Below the pieces are notes generated by a model. That model saw only the letters and a list, made by a program, of their open reading frames with translations, did no database searches and was not told where the DNA came from. DNA of 25,155 bases. Source: Sphacelaria rigidula (taxonomy: Eukaryota > Phaeophyceae > Sphacelariales). The DNA lies in contig CAXNAA020000178.1 in assembly GCA_964200075.2 (NCBI GenBank), positions 1 through 25,155 on the forward strand, in the 5' to 3' direction. The translations under genes were made by a program, and so were the position numbers. Positions 1 to 10,601 of this stretch are shown here, piece after piece (the stretch's first letter is position 1; every line of letters begins with the position of its first letter).

Positions 1-413
1 CCCCACCCCCCACGTCTCTGGATCGTCGTCATTGCCGTGCTATTTGGGTTTCGTTGGTCTCCCGTCTAATCGCAGAGTGCGACCAAAATATACGTATATG
101 TATATATATATATATATATTTCGGCCTTCTCTTTCTGTGCTTTGCTCCAGTTGACTTTTTTCTTCTTTACGCCTCAGTCTACTATGTCGTTCTGATCGAC
201 TTTTTTCTGTTCCTTCTTTTCTTCAGCGAGTGTGTCAGTTTCGTTTCTCTTGGGTATGTCTATCATGTGGCCACGGCTGGACCCCTGGGGGGTCAGTTAA
301 AGTGCGACAATCGATCAACATAAACATATTTATTTTACACCAATGAGTAATGCCGCGAAAGCCCCACCCCCCCCCCCCCCCCCCCCCCCCCACCCCCCCC
401 CCCCCTTGACTTC
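1..413. other. Gene-poor left edge with TA microsatellite and poly-C tract
   Basis: I see no convincing gene here. A (TA)n run lies at about 100-120, followed by a T-rich stretch to about 235. Positions 363-405 are almost pure C, interrupted by single A residues; such a tract is prone to sequencing and assembly error. The C tract directly precedes a dispersed repeat starting at 414. An open stretch on the plus strand (54-323) has no ATG at its start and a T-rich, hydrophobic composition expected from low-complexity DNA. Confidence 0.6.
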
Positions 414-576
414 AGACTGCATGAAGCGCCTCATATGGGCGAGATTGGCCAAAACGATCCCGACCACGCGAGTGTCCAGCTGCTCGGTGTGCTCAGCCTT
501 GCGCCATTTTGATTTGGATGCAGGTTTTGCTTCCTCAAACCAACACCACTTGTAAAGGGGGGACTATCGCGACCGC
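414..576 (+). repeat. Dispersed repeat, copy 1 (poly-C headed)
   Basis: This stretch is closely similar by eye to the reverse complement of 16,686-16,840. Shared blocks include the opening AGACTGCATG, GCGCCTCATATGGGCGA, CCAGCTGCTCGGTG and CCTCAAACCA, in the same order and spacing over about 155 bases with scattered substitutions. A long C tract lies just upstream (363-405). The second copy also has a C tract on the same side, about 100 bases away. No open frame is kept between the copies, so I treat it as non-coding transposon-derived sequence of unknown class. Confidence 0.7.
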
Positions 577-1480
577 CCGCGTACTGCTTGCAGAATTCAC
601 GGTATAAAACAGTGGCAGTTGCATCATCTGCAGTGTACATACTCTATGAATTCGCATGTACCGTACAGTTTTCACCAGCGCGATTGCATGCGCGCAAGCA
701 GTGTACAGCCGTCTGCTGCAGCACTCGTGTATACCGTCCGCGCAGTTGCATAACTCTACTGGCCGCACCGTACTGTCGTACTGTACCGTGCATCCTATGC
801 GCTGTCTCTGTACTATCATAAAGCTACCCGCAGCGTGGGTAGGAGATGCTTGTTGTTGATAAAGCCGACTTTTTCGGGCGAATTTTCGTCTCTCCAAACG
901 TGGTCTGCATTTCTCGACGAAGTGAGTGGCAAAAGCAATCATCTGAGAACACTCCAGATCTCGGAGAGAACAGCTTGCAACAAGTGGTTTCAGAGAAAGT
1001 CGTCCGAAAAATCGCCCCCACCTTTCGGCGGAATAAACTGGCCGACGCATAAAAAGCGGTCTCAGTGACTATTACAGAAGGTCCTAGGATAGATTCTCGG
1101 CCCCATCTCGACGACCAACAAGTCTTTCCGCCAAGTCAAGCCCGGGGAAAGTGGCGAAAATGGTGGGGGAGCAGCAAGTAAAGTTCAAAAGCTCACGGAC
1201 CAATCTTGTGCGCAGCTAGTTGTTTTGGGCAGGCACCCAGCACACGTAGGAGAGCGGGAGAAATGGTACCTGACCATCCTTACCGCTAGTCGGATAAAAA
1301 CGGATAATACGTCACCTCTCCGAACCTCTCGGGATAAAGATATGTGCGAAGAGGCTCAAGTGGGCGCGGGGAAGGAGGGGGAGGGGAGCGTGCACCCATG
1401 ATTCTGCGTTCCGTAGTCATAAGCCCATTGAGACAGACCATTGAAGGGGGAGGGTGTACTTATGAGTTTGCATGCCATTT
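577..1480. other. No gene seen
   Basis: Open stretches on both strands overlap one another and show no recognisable domain, so I regard them as chance. Positions 600-830 are rich in GTAC/CAGT-containing words but form no clear array. Positions 1,350-1,500 carry several short G runs. Confidence 0.5.
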
Positions 1481-2500
1481 GAGGGGGGGAGTGTCGTCAT
1501 AAAAATGCACGCCGTGGTGAGACTATTAACCTCGCATTGCTACAAAGCCGGGACGGAGCACGCAGAGTTTTCGACGGATCACTGATAAGGGGGGGCGGGC
1601 GCCATTTGCATACTGTTGAACAAAAATGTGAATTACGAGAAGTGTCTGTCCAGGGTTCACCACCTTCCAAAAGGTGTAACACGAAATTGAGGCATCGAAA
1701 CGTCAACTTCAATTCAAGGATTCCTCGACCTCGTGTAGGATTCAGAAAGCTGGAGCATTTGAGATACCAACTTCAAGTCAAATGTAGGATTTGAAGTGCC
1801 CTGCTATGAACACTGCATGCCCAAGAAAATGGAAGAAAGAGAACATGTCGACCACTCACCAACTAAAACCACAGGAAATAGAAATCCCAGTGAACCTACT
1901 GGAAGTCTACCACGTATTTAGCAGTGGATATGCTTCGACTGACACACCAAGTGGCAGCAATCATAAGTTTCCTCCATCCCAAGGCAACGCTGCTTCTGTC
2001 AAATCGTCCACGACCATAGTACTCGATCATGTACGATATCGGCTCCCCAGAGGAATCGAGGGATGCCGGTTTGTATGCCGACCTTGCTGCTTCCCATGGA
2101 ATTGCACGCGTAAAACGAAAACGACGTAGAGCTAGGCTACAGCGAGAGCAGTAGTGATGGCAACTCGCGGGCAGCGTCGCACAACGCTTTGTTCCCAGCA
2201 GGGTTCTCGATGACTCACGAGAGAGGCCGACAGTAACGCACTGAGTCCCACAGAATTGCGAAACGACTTGGCTGAGTCAATATCGAGACCTACCCTACGA
2301 GTATTCAGACCAAGGGATCGCGGTGCTCAGCGACCGAGAGGTCAGTAGCCGGCAGTTTCTCTGTCCGACGCGAAGCCTGATTGATAGTGCTTGCTCTCTG
2401 GGTAATGGAAGTCGGCGTTCAGCCGCAAGTCCACTGTGCTTCGAGGAGTTTAATCTGGCTGAAGCGCGGATTGATTCCACGATTTATGTATAATCCCACG
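1481..2500 (+). other. Possible degraded coding remnant, unrecognised
   Basis: Several consecutive plus-strand open segments lie in different frames. One, from an ATG at 1,806 to 2,129, encodes a hydrophilic segment. Another, at about 2,030-2,150, is Arg/Lys-rich. A third is open from about 2,252 to 2,493, with a possible acceptor (CCCACAG) at its start. They could be exons of one gene or the frameshifted remains of an element. I recognise no domain and no splice model joins them cleanly, so this is a weak hint only. Confidence 0.2.
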
Positions 2501-3003
2501 GCAGGTGGGAAGCGCTGACGGAAAATACGACACTTTCGCTGGAATATTATACTGTTAGTACTACTGGTGTGAAAAAGTCTTTAATGGACGCGCCTGAAAA
2601 TTTGACGTGAAAAATGAAGGACCGGGAGCGAAAGCATTGGCGTTTCTTCCTTGTTTTCTGAGTATTGTGAACAGCAGCTTGACATCATGACATAGATATA
2701 ATAGTTCATGTCAGGAGACTATACAACACTAGAAAACATGTAAGTGTATGTGTGTGAAAAGGTTGCTGGCTCATCTAAAATCTACACACATGACGGATTT
2801 TCCTGTTTTTATACGCATTCTCCAGGTGTTTCGTACATGGGTGGGAAATAGGGTGCACTCAAAAACTATACTTGTACGAGCGGCGGTACTGCTATCGGAC
2901 GAAGAGGTCCCCACCGCAATACATGTGGCAAAGTGCGATTGTCTTCTCGTTGACGTGTGTAAAAATCGTCATGAGAGGACAGGCTGGCGATAATATAACC
3001 GTT
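2501..3003. other. No gene seen
   Basis: AT-rich sequence with no convincing exon or repeat. A short open stretch at 2,748-2,993 (plus) shows no recognisable domain. Confidence 0.5.
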
Positions 3004-3284
3004 GGGGGGGGGGGGGGGGAGGCCCACCGGCTACAACCCCAAACTCTCACCATTGGCAGAAATTGTCTGCCTGACATGAATGGAGAAATCACCATCNNNN
3101 NNNNNNAAGTCGAGGAATGGGTGTTTTGTGTTTGGTGGAGGTGACAAAAAAGAGGGGGGGGGGGGGGGGGGGGGAGAAAAGGTGGGGGGGGGGGGGGGGG
3201 GGGGGGGAGTCACACCTGCTACAATCCCAAACTCTCATCATTAGCAGACATTGTCTGCCTGACATGAATTGACGAATCACCATC
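3004..3284 (+). repeat. Poly-G-headed tandem repeat spanning an assembly gap
   Basis: Two direct copies of an approximately 77-base unit lie at 3,020-3,096 and 3,208-3,284. Shared blocks include CCCAAACTCTCA, TTGTCTGCCTGACATGAAT and AATCACCATC. Each is preceded immediately by a G run (3,004-3,019 and 3,184-3,207), and a third G run lies at about 3,155-3,173. A 10-N gap (3,097-3,106) begins exactly at the end of the first unit. The array may therefore be longer in the genome than shown. Confidence 0.85.
3097..3106. other. Assembly gap (10 Ns)
   Basis: Ten consecutive undetermined bases lie inside the poly-G tandem repeat. The length is probably nominal. Confidence 0.99.
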
Positions 3285-3445
3285 GCGCATCGACGGTTCG
3301 TAGTCCTTAATACCTTCCTTCGGGGACTCCTCCCAGGGGTAACATTACATCGGCGACATCCGCAACACCGGTCGACTTGAGATTTGAAGAGGAGTGGTCA
3401 CGTGGCAGATGACAAAATACAACAAGAAATACACCCTTGTCTTAC

Positions 3446-3577
3446 TGGCACCAATTTGATGCGTATATCGTACGCCTCGGTTTTCGCCAACATGATCATT
3501 TCCGGCGGTCCGTCCAAATCTGTGGAACTAATCGCGGCAGCGAAATGAAACTGCTTTGGTTGGTCCCCGCACATAAT
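3446..3577 (-). CDS. Putative internal exon of an unrecognised gene (44 codons)
   Basis: This is the inferred downstream exon of the gene whose large exon is at 3,649-4,656. It starts after an AG (plus-strand CT at 3,578-3,579) and ends at a good donor, CCA|GTAAGA. Both boundaries are in phase 0 and the exon is exactly 44 codons. It encodes a hydrophilic stretch beginning IMCGDQPKQF and ending DIRIKLVP, with a few hydrophobic strand-like segments, unlike the low-complexity exon before it. The intron to the large exon would be only 71 bases, which is short, so the joint is less certain than the reading frame. The following exon would lie left of 3,444, possibly obscured by the repeat and gap. 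I do not recognise the family. Confidence 0.45.
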
Positions 3578-3648
3578 CTTTCCGTCAGACGCAGTCAGTC
3601 TCAGAACCCCCGACACGGGAAGGAGCAAGCGACAACACATCCACCGAC

Positions 3649-4656
3649 CTTACAGTCCTCCTTCAACGTCTTGCATATCTTTCGACATGTCTCCTCCATG
3701 TCCCTAGGCGCCACGCCTCCCCGTATTCCCGCCGATGCCGCGTCCGTGCCATTTGCGCCGCCACCGCGCCCGTCCACGATTCTACCTCCCCCCCCCCCGC
3801 CCCCGCCGCGACCCTCTCCCTTTGGTGTAATGATTCGCTGTGTTCCCAGCGGTCCTCCTGCGCCGCGGCCGCTGCTCCCACGACCACCTCCTACTCCTGG
3901 CACAGGGCCGGCGGCAGCGCTGCCGCCACCGCGGGTAGCGGCCTCGGCAACGGTAACGCGATCCCGCTCCCTGCCGTTTGCGTTGCCTAACGATGTCATG
4001 GAGGCTATCGCCGCTTCGTTTTCGTTGTTGAAGGCGGCCCTCCACACCGTGGTGGAGACGTTGTGGTGGTGTTGCTGTTGGTGTCGATACCGGTTCACCT
4101 CCGAACCGGTGAAGCTGTCGTGGCGGATGCTCTTGCTTCTATTCTTGCTGGAACTAGGGGTAAGATCAAGAGACAAAGCAGAGGGCGACAACACGCTTGA
4201 TGCTACTAGTATCTGCGTATTCTCTCGGCCGCTACTGGTCGTAGTGGGTGTAGCTGGGAGGTAAGCACAAACAGCGGCTTCAGCGGGAATAGGATCTTCT
4301 TCCACACCGGGTTCCTCTCCCGTTACGCAAAGGGCGTTCGGCCCGGAGTTGCCGGAACTGGCGGAATCGGCACGTTGTCGTTCGTACAGATTGCGCTGAT
4401 GGCGGCGGGCGCGCTCTCGCCTACCAACGTATTCGCCGCGTGCCCAAATGTTTCCGCCGTTGCGGTTAGGACCCGCCGCACCGGCCTTTCCTTGTGTAGT
4501 TCTCCGCCGAGTTTGAATCCGCCGGTTGTGCCGTTTGTTTACCCGCAAAAATGCTGTTGACACGGTCCGTGTGATGTTCCGCCCGCGGAACGAATACACG
4601 ACACGGGTGCGGAAGGCGGGGGTGTGGGGAGGGGAGGATGTCAGAGAGCTAATTAT
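3649..4656 (-). CDS. Large Gly/Ala/Ser-rich exon of an unrecognised gene (336 codons)
   Basis: A minus-strand frame is open for the whole interval. It begins at a strong acceptor (CATCACATTGCAG|ATA) and ends at a donor (TGTAAG|GTCGGT), both in phase 0. The encoded segment starts with basic residues (RVVYSFRGRN, then an Arg-rich stretch). It then has a Ser/Thr-rich middle, a His/Gln run (HQQQHHH at about 4,065-4,085), a Gly/Ala-rich low-complexity part (about 3,740-3,970), and a Cys-containing tail with spaced cysteines (ETCRKICKTLKEDC) at about 3,652-3,695. No ATG lies near the upstream end, so this is an internal or later exon and the 5' end is missing. The composition fits an intrinsically disordered regulatory or structural protein. 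I do not recognise a family and assign no function. Confidence 0.6.
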
Positions 4657-7600
4657 CTGCAATGTGATGAGCGATGCTAGGCAACCTGCGGCGAGTTTTT
4701 AGAAGGGAAATACATGTAGCTATCAGGGGGGGGGGTTGCATTTAAGGGAAAGAGATACACCGAAGCGAAAAACATGAGCAGAAGCAAGGAACGTTCTCAT
4801 CTCCCACACGTGACGAATTGGTTGAACTGCATTGTACTCACAAGAAGTGCTCGTGCCATTGCTCATGTAGTATCATCCAAAACTCAACCATCGTGCTCGG
4901 GATGGCCGCAGCAAGCAGTCAACACGACCAGTAGTACCCTTGCGTGGGCACCTGCCTACTGTCTATGCTGACGGTACCGTAGCATCTGAGGTGTGGCGGA
5001 CTGACAGAGCTACACAAGCGTAAACACGGGTAGTTCATCAAGGATGAAAAGACGCGGAGTTATTCGAGCATGATGATTGTATGCAAGGTCGAGGGCCGCT
5101 CGAGCAGCCACGAACACCTCCACACGACCTTCGAGTTGCGTGGTGGTGCAGCACAACAGACCACAAACCACCTACACAACAAAAACGCCGACAGTCAGCA
5201 ACTGCGGCCGAGGCTTCCGGAAGTGGTGAACGCCAGGTGGCTTTGTATGCCGTCTACCCGCAGTCGAATTTTCGCAAGCCACATAGTATATGAATCTGCT
5301 ACTGTACTGTGGTCCTAGTGCTGCTCCTACCGTCGTTGTGCCCAGGTACGATAGTACTGGTGCAGCATGTTGGTTGACGTACATGGTGCACAGGACAAAT
5401 CAAAATCCAAACGAGGAAGTAGGTGCAACTGACCTTTTGAATTCAATGCAACTGGACTTTTCGCAGGCAAATGGAGAGATGGATCAACAACGGCGGCGAT
5501 ATTCCACAAATCGCGCTACGCATACCAGTGCGTTACTGCCGCAAGTGGCTGTTCGCAGAGCACAAGTGCTCGCAAAACGCCAGTAGCACATACTCTAGAA
5601 CGCTGGTTTCGAAGAGCAAGCAGCGTTTGTGCCAGCTGGCACGCCAAACGTCGGCGGATATAAAAACAAAAAATACCCGACAGAGGCACCAGGAATCCAA
5701 CGGATTGCGTGCGAGGTCGTACGTTCTCTGATGTATTGTGAGTGGAGCAAAAACACCGCCGGACGCACTATTATAGCTTCGCTGGAAATATCTCTCGTGC
5801 CACTTGCCTGCTTGTAGGTCTCCTTGGCCGTCGAGGGACTGTTATAGAACTCTAGCCCAAGTGTAACGAAACCTTGACTATATATACAGTACAGTACTGT
5901 TCATGTGTCCTGTTCTACCCCCATCCCGCCTCGGTGCATTGTCGCAGGCACACCAAGCAACAGAAATTTCGCGCGGTCAATATCACGCCACAGCCTTGGT
6001 GTATTAAACGAACGTACTCTTCAAGAGAAACAGACAGCACAGCCAGTGCAAACAGTACGGCCTTCTACTGTACGTTGCAGTTCGAGAAAGCTTTTCTATC
6101 GGACAGTTGGCAACCTCATCGCATACCAGCGTGCGATGAAACGGCTACACGTGTGCGTATCATAGGAACACAGAAAACAGGTTGGCGCTGCTCTGTGACG
6201 CGAGGTGTCGGGAAGCAAAAAATATGCGGGGCGATTTAGATCGCCTGACCATATCGTCGCCTACCCAACCCTTCATCCCGCAGAGGACTCCTGAAACGTC
6301 AGCGTTACGGTGGTGCATACACTGAAAGCCCAAACCCATGAATAGAGAGAAGAAAGAGTGCAATACTGCAATTCAAGTAACGGAAGCAGGCCTGCGAGCT
6401 TCTAATAGTCAGTCAAGCCGCGGAGCCTTACAACACGACGGTGGCTTTGATTCTTAGTGCCTAATGACAGAACACATCAGACCACCCAACTTGAAACAAA
6501 GAACCAAACTTTGCACAAAAAGCCAGACGATCACCCTCACGCACAACGTTTGACGACTCAAATGTAGCCTGCCGTTCCCACATCGGACACCGTGTTGACC
6601 TTGTAATATGAACCACGCTCTGTGCAAGCGTGTGAGTTCTCCTGGTTGCTGTTTGTTCCTACCATGCTAAAGCACTCTTCACCCTTCTAAGGCAGTCGGG
6701 GCGCCCTCTTCCAGAGCAGTCGGTGTCTGCACAATAGTTTAGATGGCAAACAAAGTGACTGTGCCCAGTACCAGACAGTGAGTATAGAACACAGACAATC
6801 AAAGTTCGCAAAACACCAAAAGGTCGGGCACCCCGCCGCGAGTGTTGAAAACCAAATACACGAGAAAAATAACGAACGAATAACTTCTTTCTAAACGGCG
6901 CTTGACTTTCGCGAAAGCAGAAGCCTTGTAAAATCAAATCACGTTGATATGTGTGCTGCTCAAAACGGGCTATTTTGCAGCAGTGAATGCGAGGGCGTTC
7001 CTGGCTTTCGTTGAAGGGCATGTGGTGGAGGAGGGGGGGGTGTTATGCAATACAGCAGTGTAGACTAGAAACGGACTGTTCTGTACTGTCCCTACTGTGC
7101 TCAAAACGAAAGCCACCGACCTGTGTGTCTTCCAGACTCTCCCTCTCCGCGCGGCCGGTGTCCTACTGAAAATACAGGACCGGGTACTTTCTTTTGACTC
7201 CCTCGAATGCACCACTGGCTTTGCCCTGTGCCTCTCCAACTCCTCGTGCGCGATTTTGGCTAAGTACCTTGTCGTACAGGTGTTGGCTGTGCTAAAGATT
7301 GATGTGACTTGACGCGTTGTAACCTGGATTCAGTTTTTTGTTCTGTTTTTTTTCCTGGAAAATGTATTATAGCACAGCCGGACTGTCGGATCAGTCGGCC
7401 TGCTTATCTATCTGTCGCTCTTGCCGGAACAGACCTTTTCGACAAGTATGCACCCGCTGAGTGTCCGGTACAAGTGTTTCCCCCCCCAACAACAACACAG
7501 ACACGGCCAATGTGCAGTATACAGCACTTGAACAGCGCCTAGATGTTCGTTGACTATTGTGTCGGTCGTCGATCGATGCGTTAATTTTTTTTTTCATTTG

Positions 7601-8040
7601 TTTTCCTCGGAATCTATGAAACGTGGGGAAAGAAACGTCCACGAGTAAGTATCTTGTGGTGTGGGACACGCCCTCACAATAATACCTTGCCTCTACAGAA
7701 CTGCGAAGCAATCGCGGAGGTCTTGGCGCTCAAGATACTGCATAGAAACCTGTCTCGCCTGTTATAAGAGTGATCTCGGGGGGACGGAGAGACGTACTAT
7801 CTATAGATGAGATTTGGTCACGCGATCCTTGGGTGAGATCTGTAATTGTTTGCTTCTCGTTTTTGTACGATACTGCGACGGGTCAGGGTGTTCGCTGGAA
7901 ACGGTAATGATACCTTGATCTTCTACCATCAGCCGTTCCAGGTCACATAGTGCAGCATTCAAAAAACAAGATACTCATAAAAATCAACAACGACCCGAAA
8001 AATTATTTTAAAAATATCCAAACGGACGGAACATATCTTT
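4657..8040. other. Long stretch without a convincing gene
   Basis: The 5' exons of the gene at 3,446-4,656 should lie somewhere to the right of 4,657, but I could not identify them. Overlapping open stretches on both strands (for example 5,070-5,586, 5,874-6,239, 6,659-7,239 and 7,309-7,711) are short, carry many Cys, Arg and Thr codons and show no domain. Small features are a G run at 4,727-4,736, another at 7,031-7,040, and a TATATATACAGTACAGTACTGT segment near 5,880. I see no long repeat here. Confidence 0.5.
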
Positions 8041-8634
8041 ATGTTTGCACTGCTGTTATCCAGCCAACCACGCCCGCCCAACGCGATAGCTGCTCCAGAA
8101 CCAGGAACCGGTGGACGGTACTTGTGCAAAACAAATCATGCGTTTCCGTCCGCGAACCACTCGTCCATATGTATGTGCTTCAATCATACATTGAACAAAG
8201 CATGCACATGCGCGGTGGGGGATAGTTACGCCGATCTGCAAGTGATCCCGTCGCGGCCAGCGAAGAATCCGACCCCCCTCAAAGGGTATGTCATTATGAT
8301 TACGAGTATACCATCCCTGTCGCCAGCCTATTCCAGAGAGGACTATATTATATGGTTGGGATTTCCAACAAGAACAAAGTACGGAGAGGCCGCAAGACAT
8401 GGGCCATCGTATGCAAGTACTACACTGAAGTATATCGGACGCGGGTACTGCTGTAATGTACGACGGGTGCTGGAATGTCGAGGCTGCACTGACCGGTGGC
8501 CAGAGAGGTTCGTTGAGGCGCGTATCGCAACCTCCAATGTTTTGGTGTGGTTCAATGTGGTTGCCAACGTGTATACAACGTACAATACTACCACGATGTT
8601 GCCACAAGGTGGTCCAATACTCCATGTACGGTAA
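8041..8634 (+). CDS. Weak candidate single-exon ORF, about 197 aa, unrecognised
   Basis: A frame starting at a real ATG stays open for 198 codons. The start MFALLLSSQP is mildly signal-peptide-like. The protein would carry several cysteines, including a cluster around CMCF and ACTCAVG. Against it, the minus strand is also open across most of the same interval (about 8,056-8,625), which suggests the region is simply poor in stop codons. No domain is recognised on either strand. I list it only because it is the longest ATG-started open frame in the gene-poor left half. Confidence 0.2.
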   Translation: MFALLLSSQPRPPNAIAAPEPGTGGRYLCKTNHAFPSANHSSICMCFNHTLNKACTCAVGDSYADLQVIPSRPAKNPTPLKGYVIMITSIPSLSPAYSREDYIIWLGFPTRTKYGEAARHGPSYASTTLKYIGRGYCCNVRRVLECRGCTDRWPERFVEARIATSNVLVWFNVVANVYTTYNTTTMLPQGGPILHVR

Positions 8635-9329
8635 CGACTATCTGCACTCATGTACTCCTATAATAATAGTACATCATCAGGTGGGTCCAGCAATGCATGC
8701 ATGCACAGCGTATCAATAGATGTGTACAGTAAACCCGAACAGCCGTCCCACCAAAAAAGCGAGGAACGTTGTAAGATGTTCCTGAGGGTACCCCTTTGTG
8801 ATGTCTACTATGGAGTATACCTAACGTAAGGATCGACCACCTGATACTACTTTGTGGTATATCGTACGCTGTTGGTAGCAATGTAAGTAATATATACCAG
8901 AACGCACAGTTCCAACACGAGCCTTCCGTTTTTGTCTATTATCACTTGTAATAAGAGAGGTGCGGGGGCTATGTTCGTAAAAAGTGCGTGATGGGTGCTA
9001 CAAATGGACAAAAAATCGTTCAGAATATTTCAGAGTTCATCTGCTCTCCACCGGCGTGCGTCGTGAAGACCCCCAAAAGCCGGCACACGTTGCTTCAACA
9101 CCAACAATTGAATTTTGACTAGTTCCGAGGTAGTCCAAATAACGTTTGAACGTACGTACACAGTTTCGTTGCATAGCTCAAATAAAAGGCTGCGATCCCG
9201 AACGGTCGATTCAAGCTCAATGAAGCGCGCAAGGAAAACGACTGATGATGATGTAGCGTACTGCTATCAAGTATAGCTCTAGTTGGGGAGATTTCGCGTA
9301 CACTTGTATACTTCAACGCACATACGGGC
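8635..9329. other. No gene seen
   Basis: No convincing exon. The stretch ends where the first inverted-repeat arm of the foldback cluster begins. Confidence 0.5.
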
Positions 9330-9471
9330 AAAAAGCTCGCGCCGTTTTTCGAGCATATTAGGCTACTTCTCATGTATGAAAAAAAACTTGTTGAAGAGTG
9401 CCCTTTTCGCCCTTCTCCGTCGTTTTTCTCCCGAGAAGGGGGCTAGTAGGCGGATGTTGACACATTGGAAC

Positions 9472-9730
9472 CTTGCTCTTTTCGCTGAGACCGTTCCAGA
9501 GCACGTTCTTTGCGTTTTCCGTACGGTAGCTCACCGTTTCGTTTTTGGCCAAACTTGCATTATTATCAGTAACAAACGGCCAAGTTATAAAAACATGGCA
9601 GCTTTCCCTCTGTTTTTTAATACTTGACCGCTGGTTATGGAAAATGCAAGATTGGCCACAAACGAAACAACGGTGACCTACGGAAAACTCAAGGGTGCTC
9701 CGGACCGGTCTCAGCGAATAGAAGAGCAAG
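9472..9730. mobile_element. Nested hairpin element 1 (about 260 bp)
   Basis: The ends are CTTGCTCTT and its complement AAGAGCAAG. Almost the whole element is a diverged palindrome: 9,472 to about 9,595 pairs with about 9,612-9,730, leaving a loop of some 15-20 bases. Matching blocks include CGCTGAGACCG with CGGTCTCAGCG and TTTTCCGTA with TACGGAAAA. It interrupts the left arm of the larger inverted repeat, since the right arm runs continuously across the equivalent point. No target-site duplication is clear; a short AAC on both sides is possible. Confidence 0.75.
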
Positions 9731-9875
9731 TCATCATTCAACACGGTATTTTACACATCGGGGATGGATTTTTTATCGAGGATGAGAAACCCGGAGAATT
9801 AAAATATTCGTATCCACACCAAAATTTCGAAATCTAGTTCCATTTCTTCACTTGCTGGTAGCTATTGACAACTAC

Positions 9876-10034
9876 TACACGCCATACAAGTTTGGATTCG
9901 ATAACCGAAATGCTGGGGTCTTAGGTGAAAAGCCAATTTTGGGTTCGATCGGATCACCTAAATTCCACAGTTTTTTTCTTCACCTTGGACCCCAACATGT
10001 CGATTATCAGGATCCAAATTTGTATGGCGTGTAG
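9876..10034. repeat. Hairpin subrepeat unit 1
   Basis: The sequence from ACACGCCATACAAGTTTGGA to its inverted counterpart ending GTATGGCGTGTAG is itself a diverged palindrome. The segment from 9,905 to 10,034 is repeated in direct orientation at about 10,044-10,175. Shared blocks include CGATCGGATCACCTAAA and GGACCCCAACATGTCG. Confidence 0.7.
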
Positions 10035-10043
10035 TAGTAGTAC

Positions 10044-10175
10044 CGAAATATTGGGGCCCTAGATGAAGAGCCGATTTTGAGATCCGATCGGATCACCTAA
10101 ACTCCACAAAATTGTTTCTTTGCATGGGACCCCAACATGTCGGCCATCAGGATCCAAATTTATGTGGCGTGTAGA
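10044..10175. repeat. Hairpin subrepeat unit 2 with a perfect 14-bp palindrome
   Basis: This is the direct repeat of unit 1 and contains the perfect palindrome GATCCGATCGGATC at 10,081-10,094. The two units form the core of the foldback element between its long arms. Confidence 0.7.
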
Positions 10176-10601
10176 AGTTGTCAATAATAGCTACCGGTAG
10201 GTGTGAAGTAATGGAACTATATTTTTTGGAAGATTTGGGGTGAATACGAAGATTTTAACTGTCCGGGTTCTCATTCTCAATAAAAAATCCATCCCCAATT
10301 CGTAAAATCCGGTGGTATTCCAAGGTGTCAACATCCGCCTAGCCCTCTTTTTGGGAGGAAAACGACAGAGAGGGATGAAAAGACACTATTCAACACGTTT
10401 TATTTGTTTATACATAAGAAGTAGCCTTAGTAGAGATTCAGAAATTTTGCACACGTGTGGCTCAAGATATTTCCAAAGGCTGTATGAGTGCGGTCTGACA
10501 CCGCCTCCTGGGACCCCCGATATCTGCCGGGATTTTGTTTCCGACAGATCCCATGCTTTCCAAGTATCTCAAACGCACCCGTGTGCTAAACTTCAGGGTC
10601 T

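Noticed and set aside
535-1050. Minus-strand open frame of 171 codons
   Set aside because: It begins inside the dispersed repeat, has many Cys and Arg residues typical of chance frames, and shows no domain or splice support.
3437-4264. Plus-strand open frame of 275 codons, Pro-rich
   Set aside because: It is the complement of the Gly/Ala-rich minus-strand exon. Its proline runs arise from the complement of glycine codons, and the minus strand has the better splice sites.
9370-9744. Minus-strand open frame of 124 codons
   Set aside because: It lies in the nested hairpin element and its arms; the palindrome makes both strands open.
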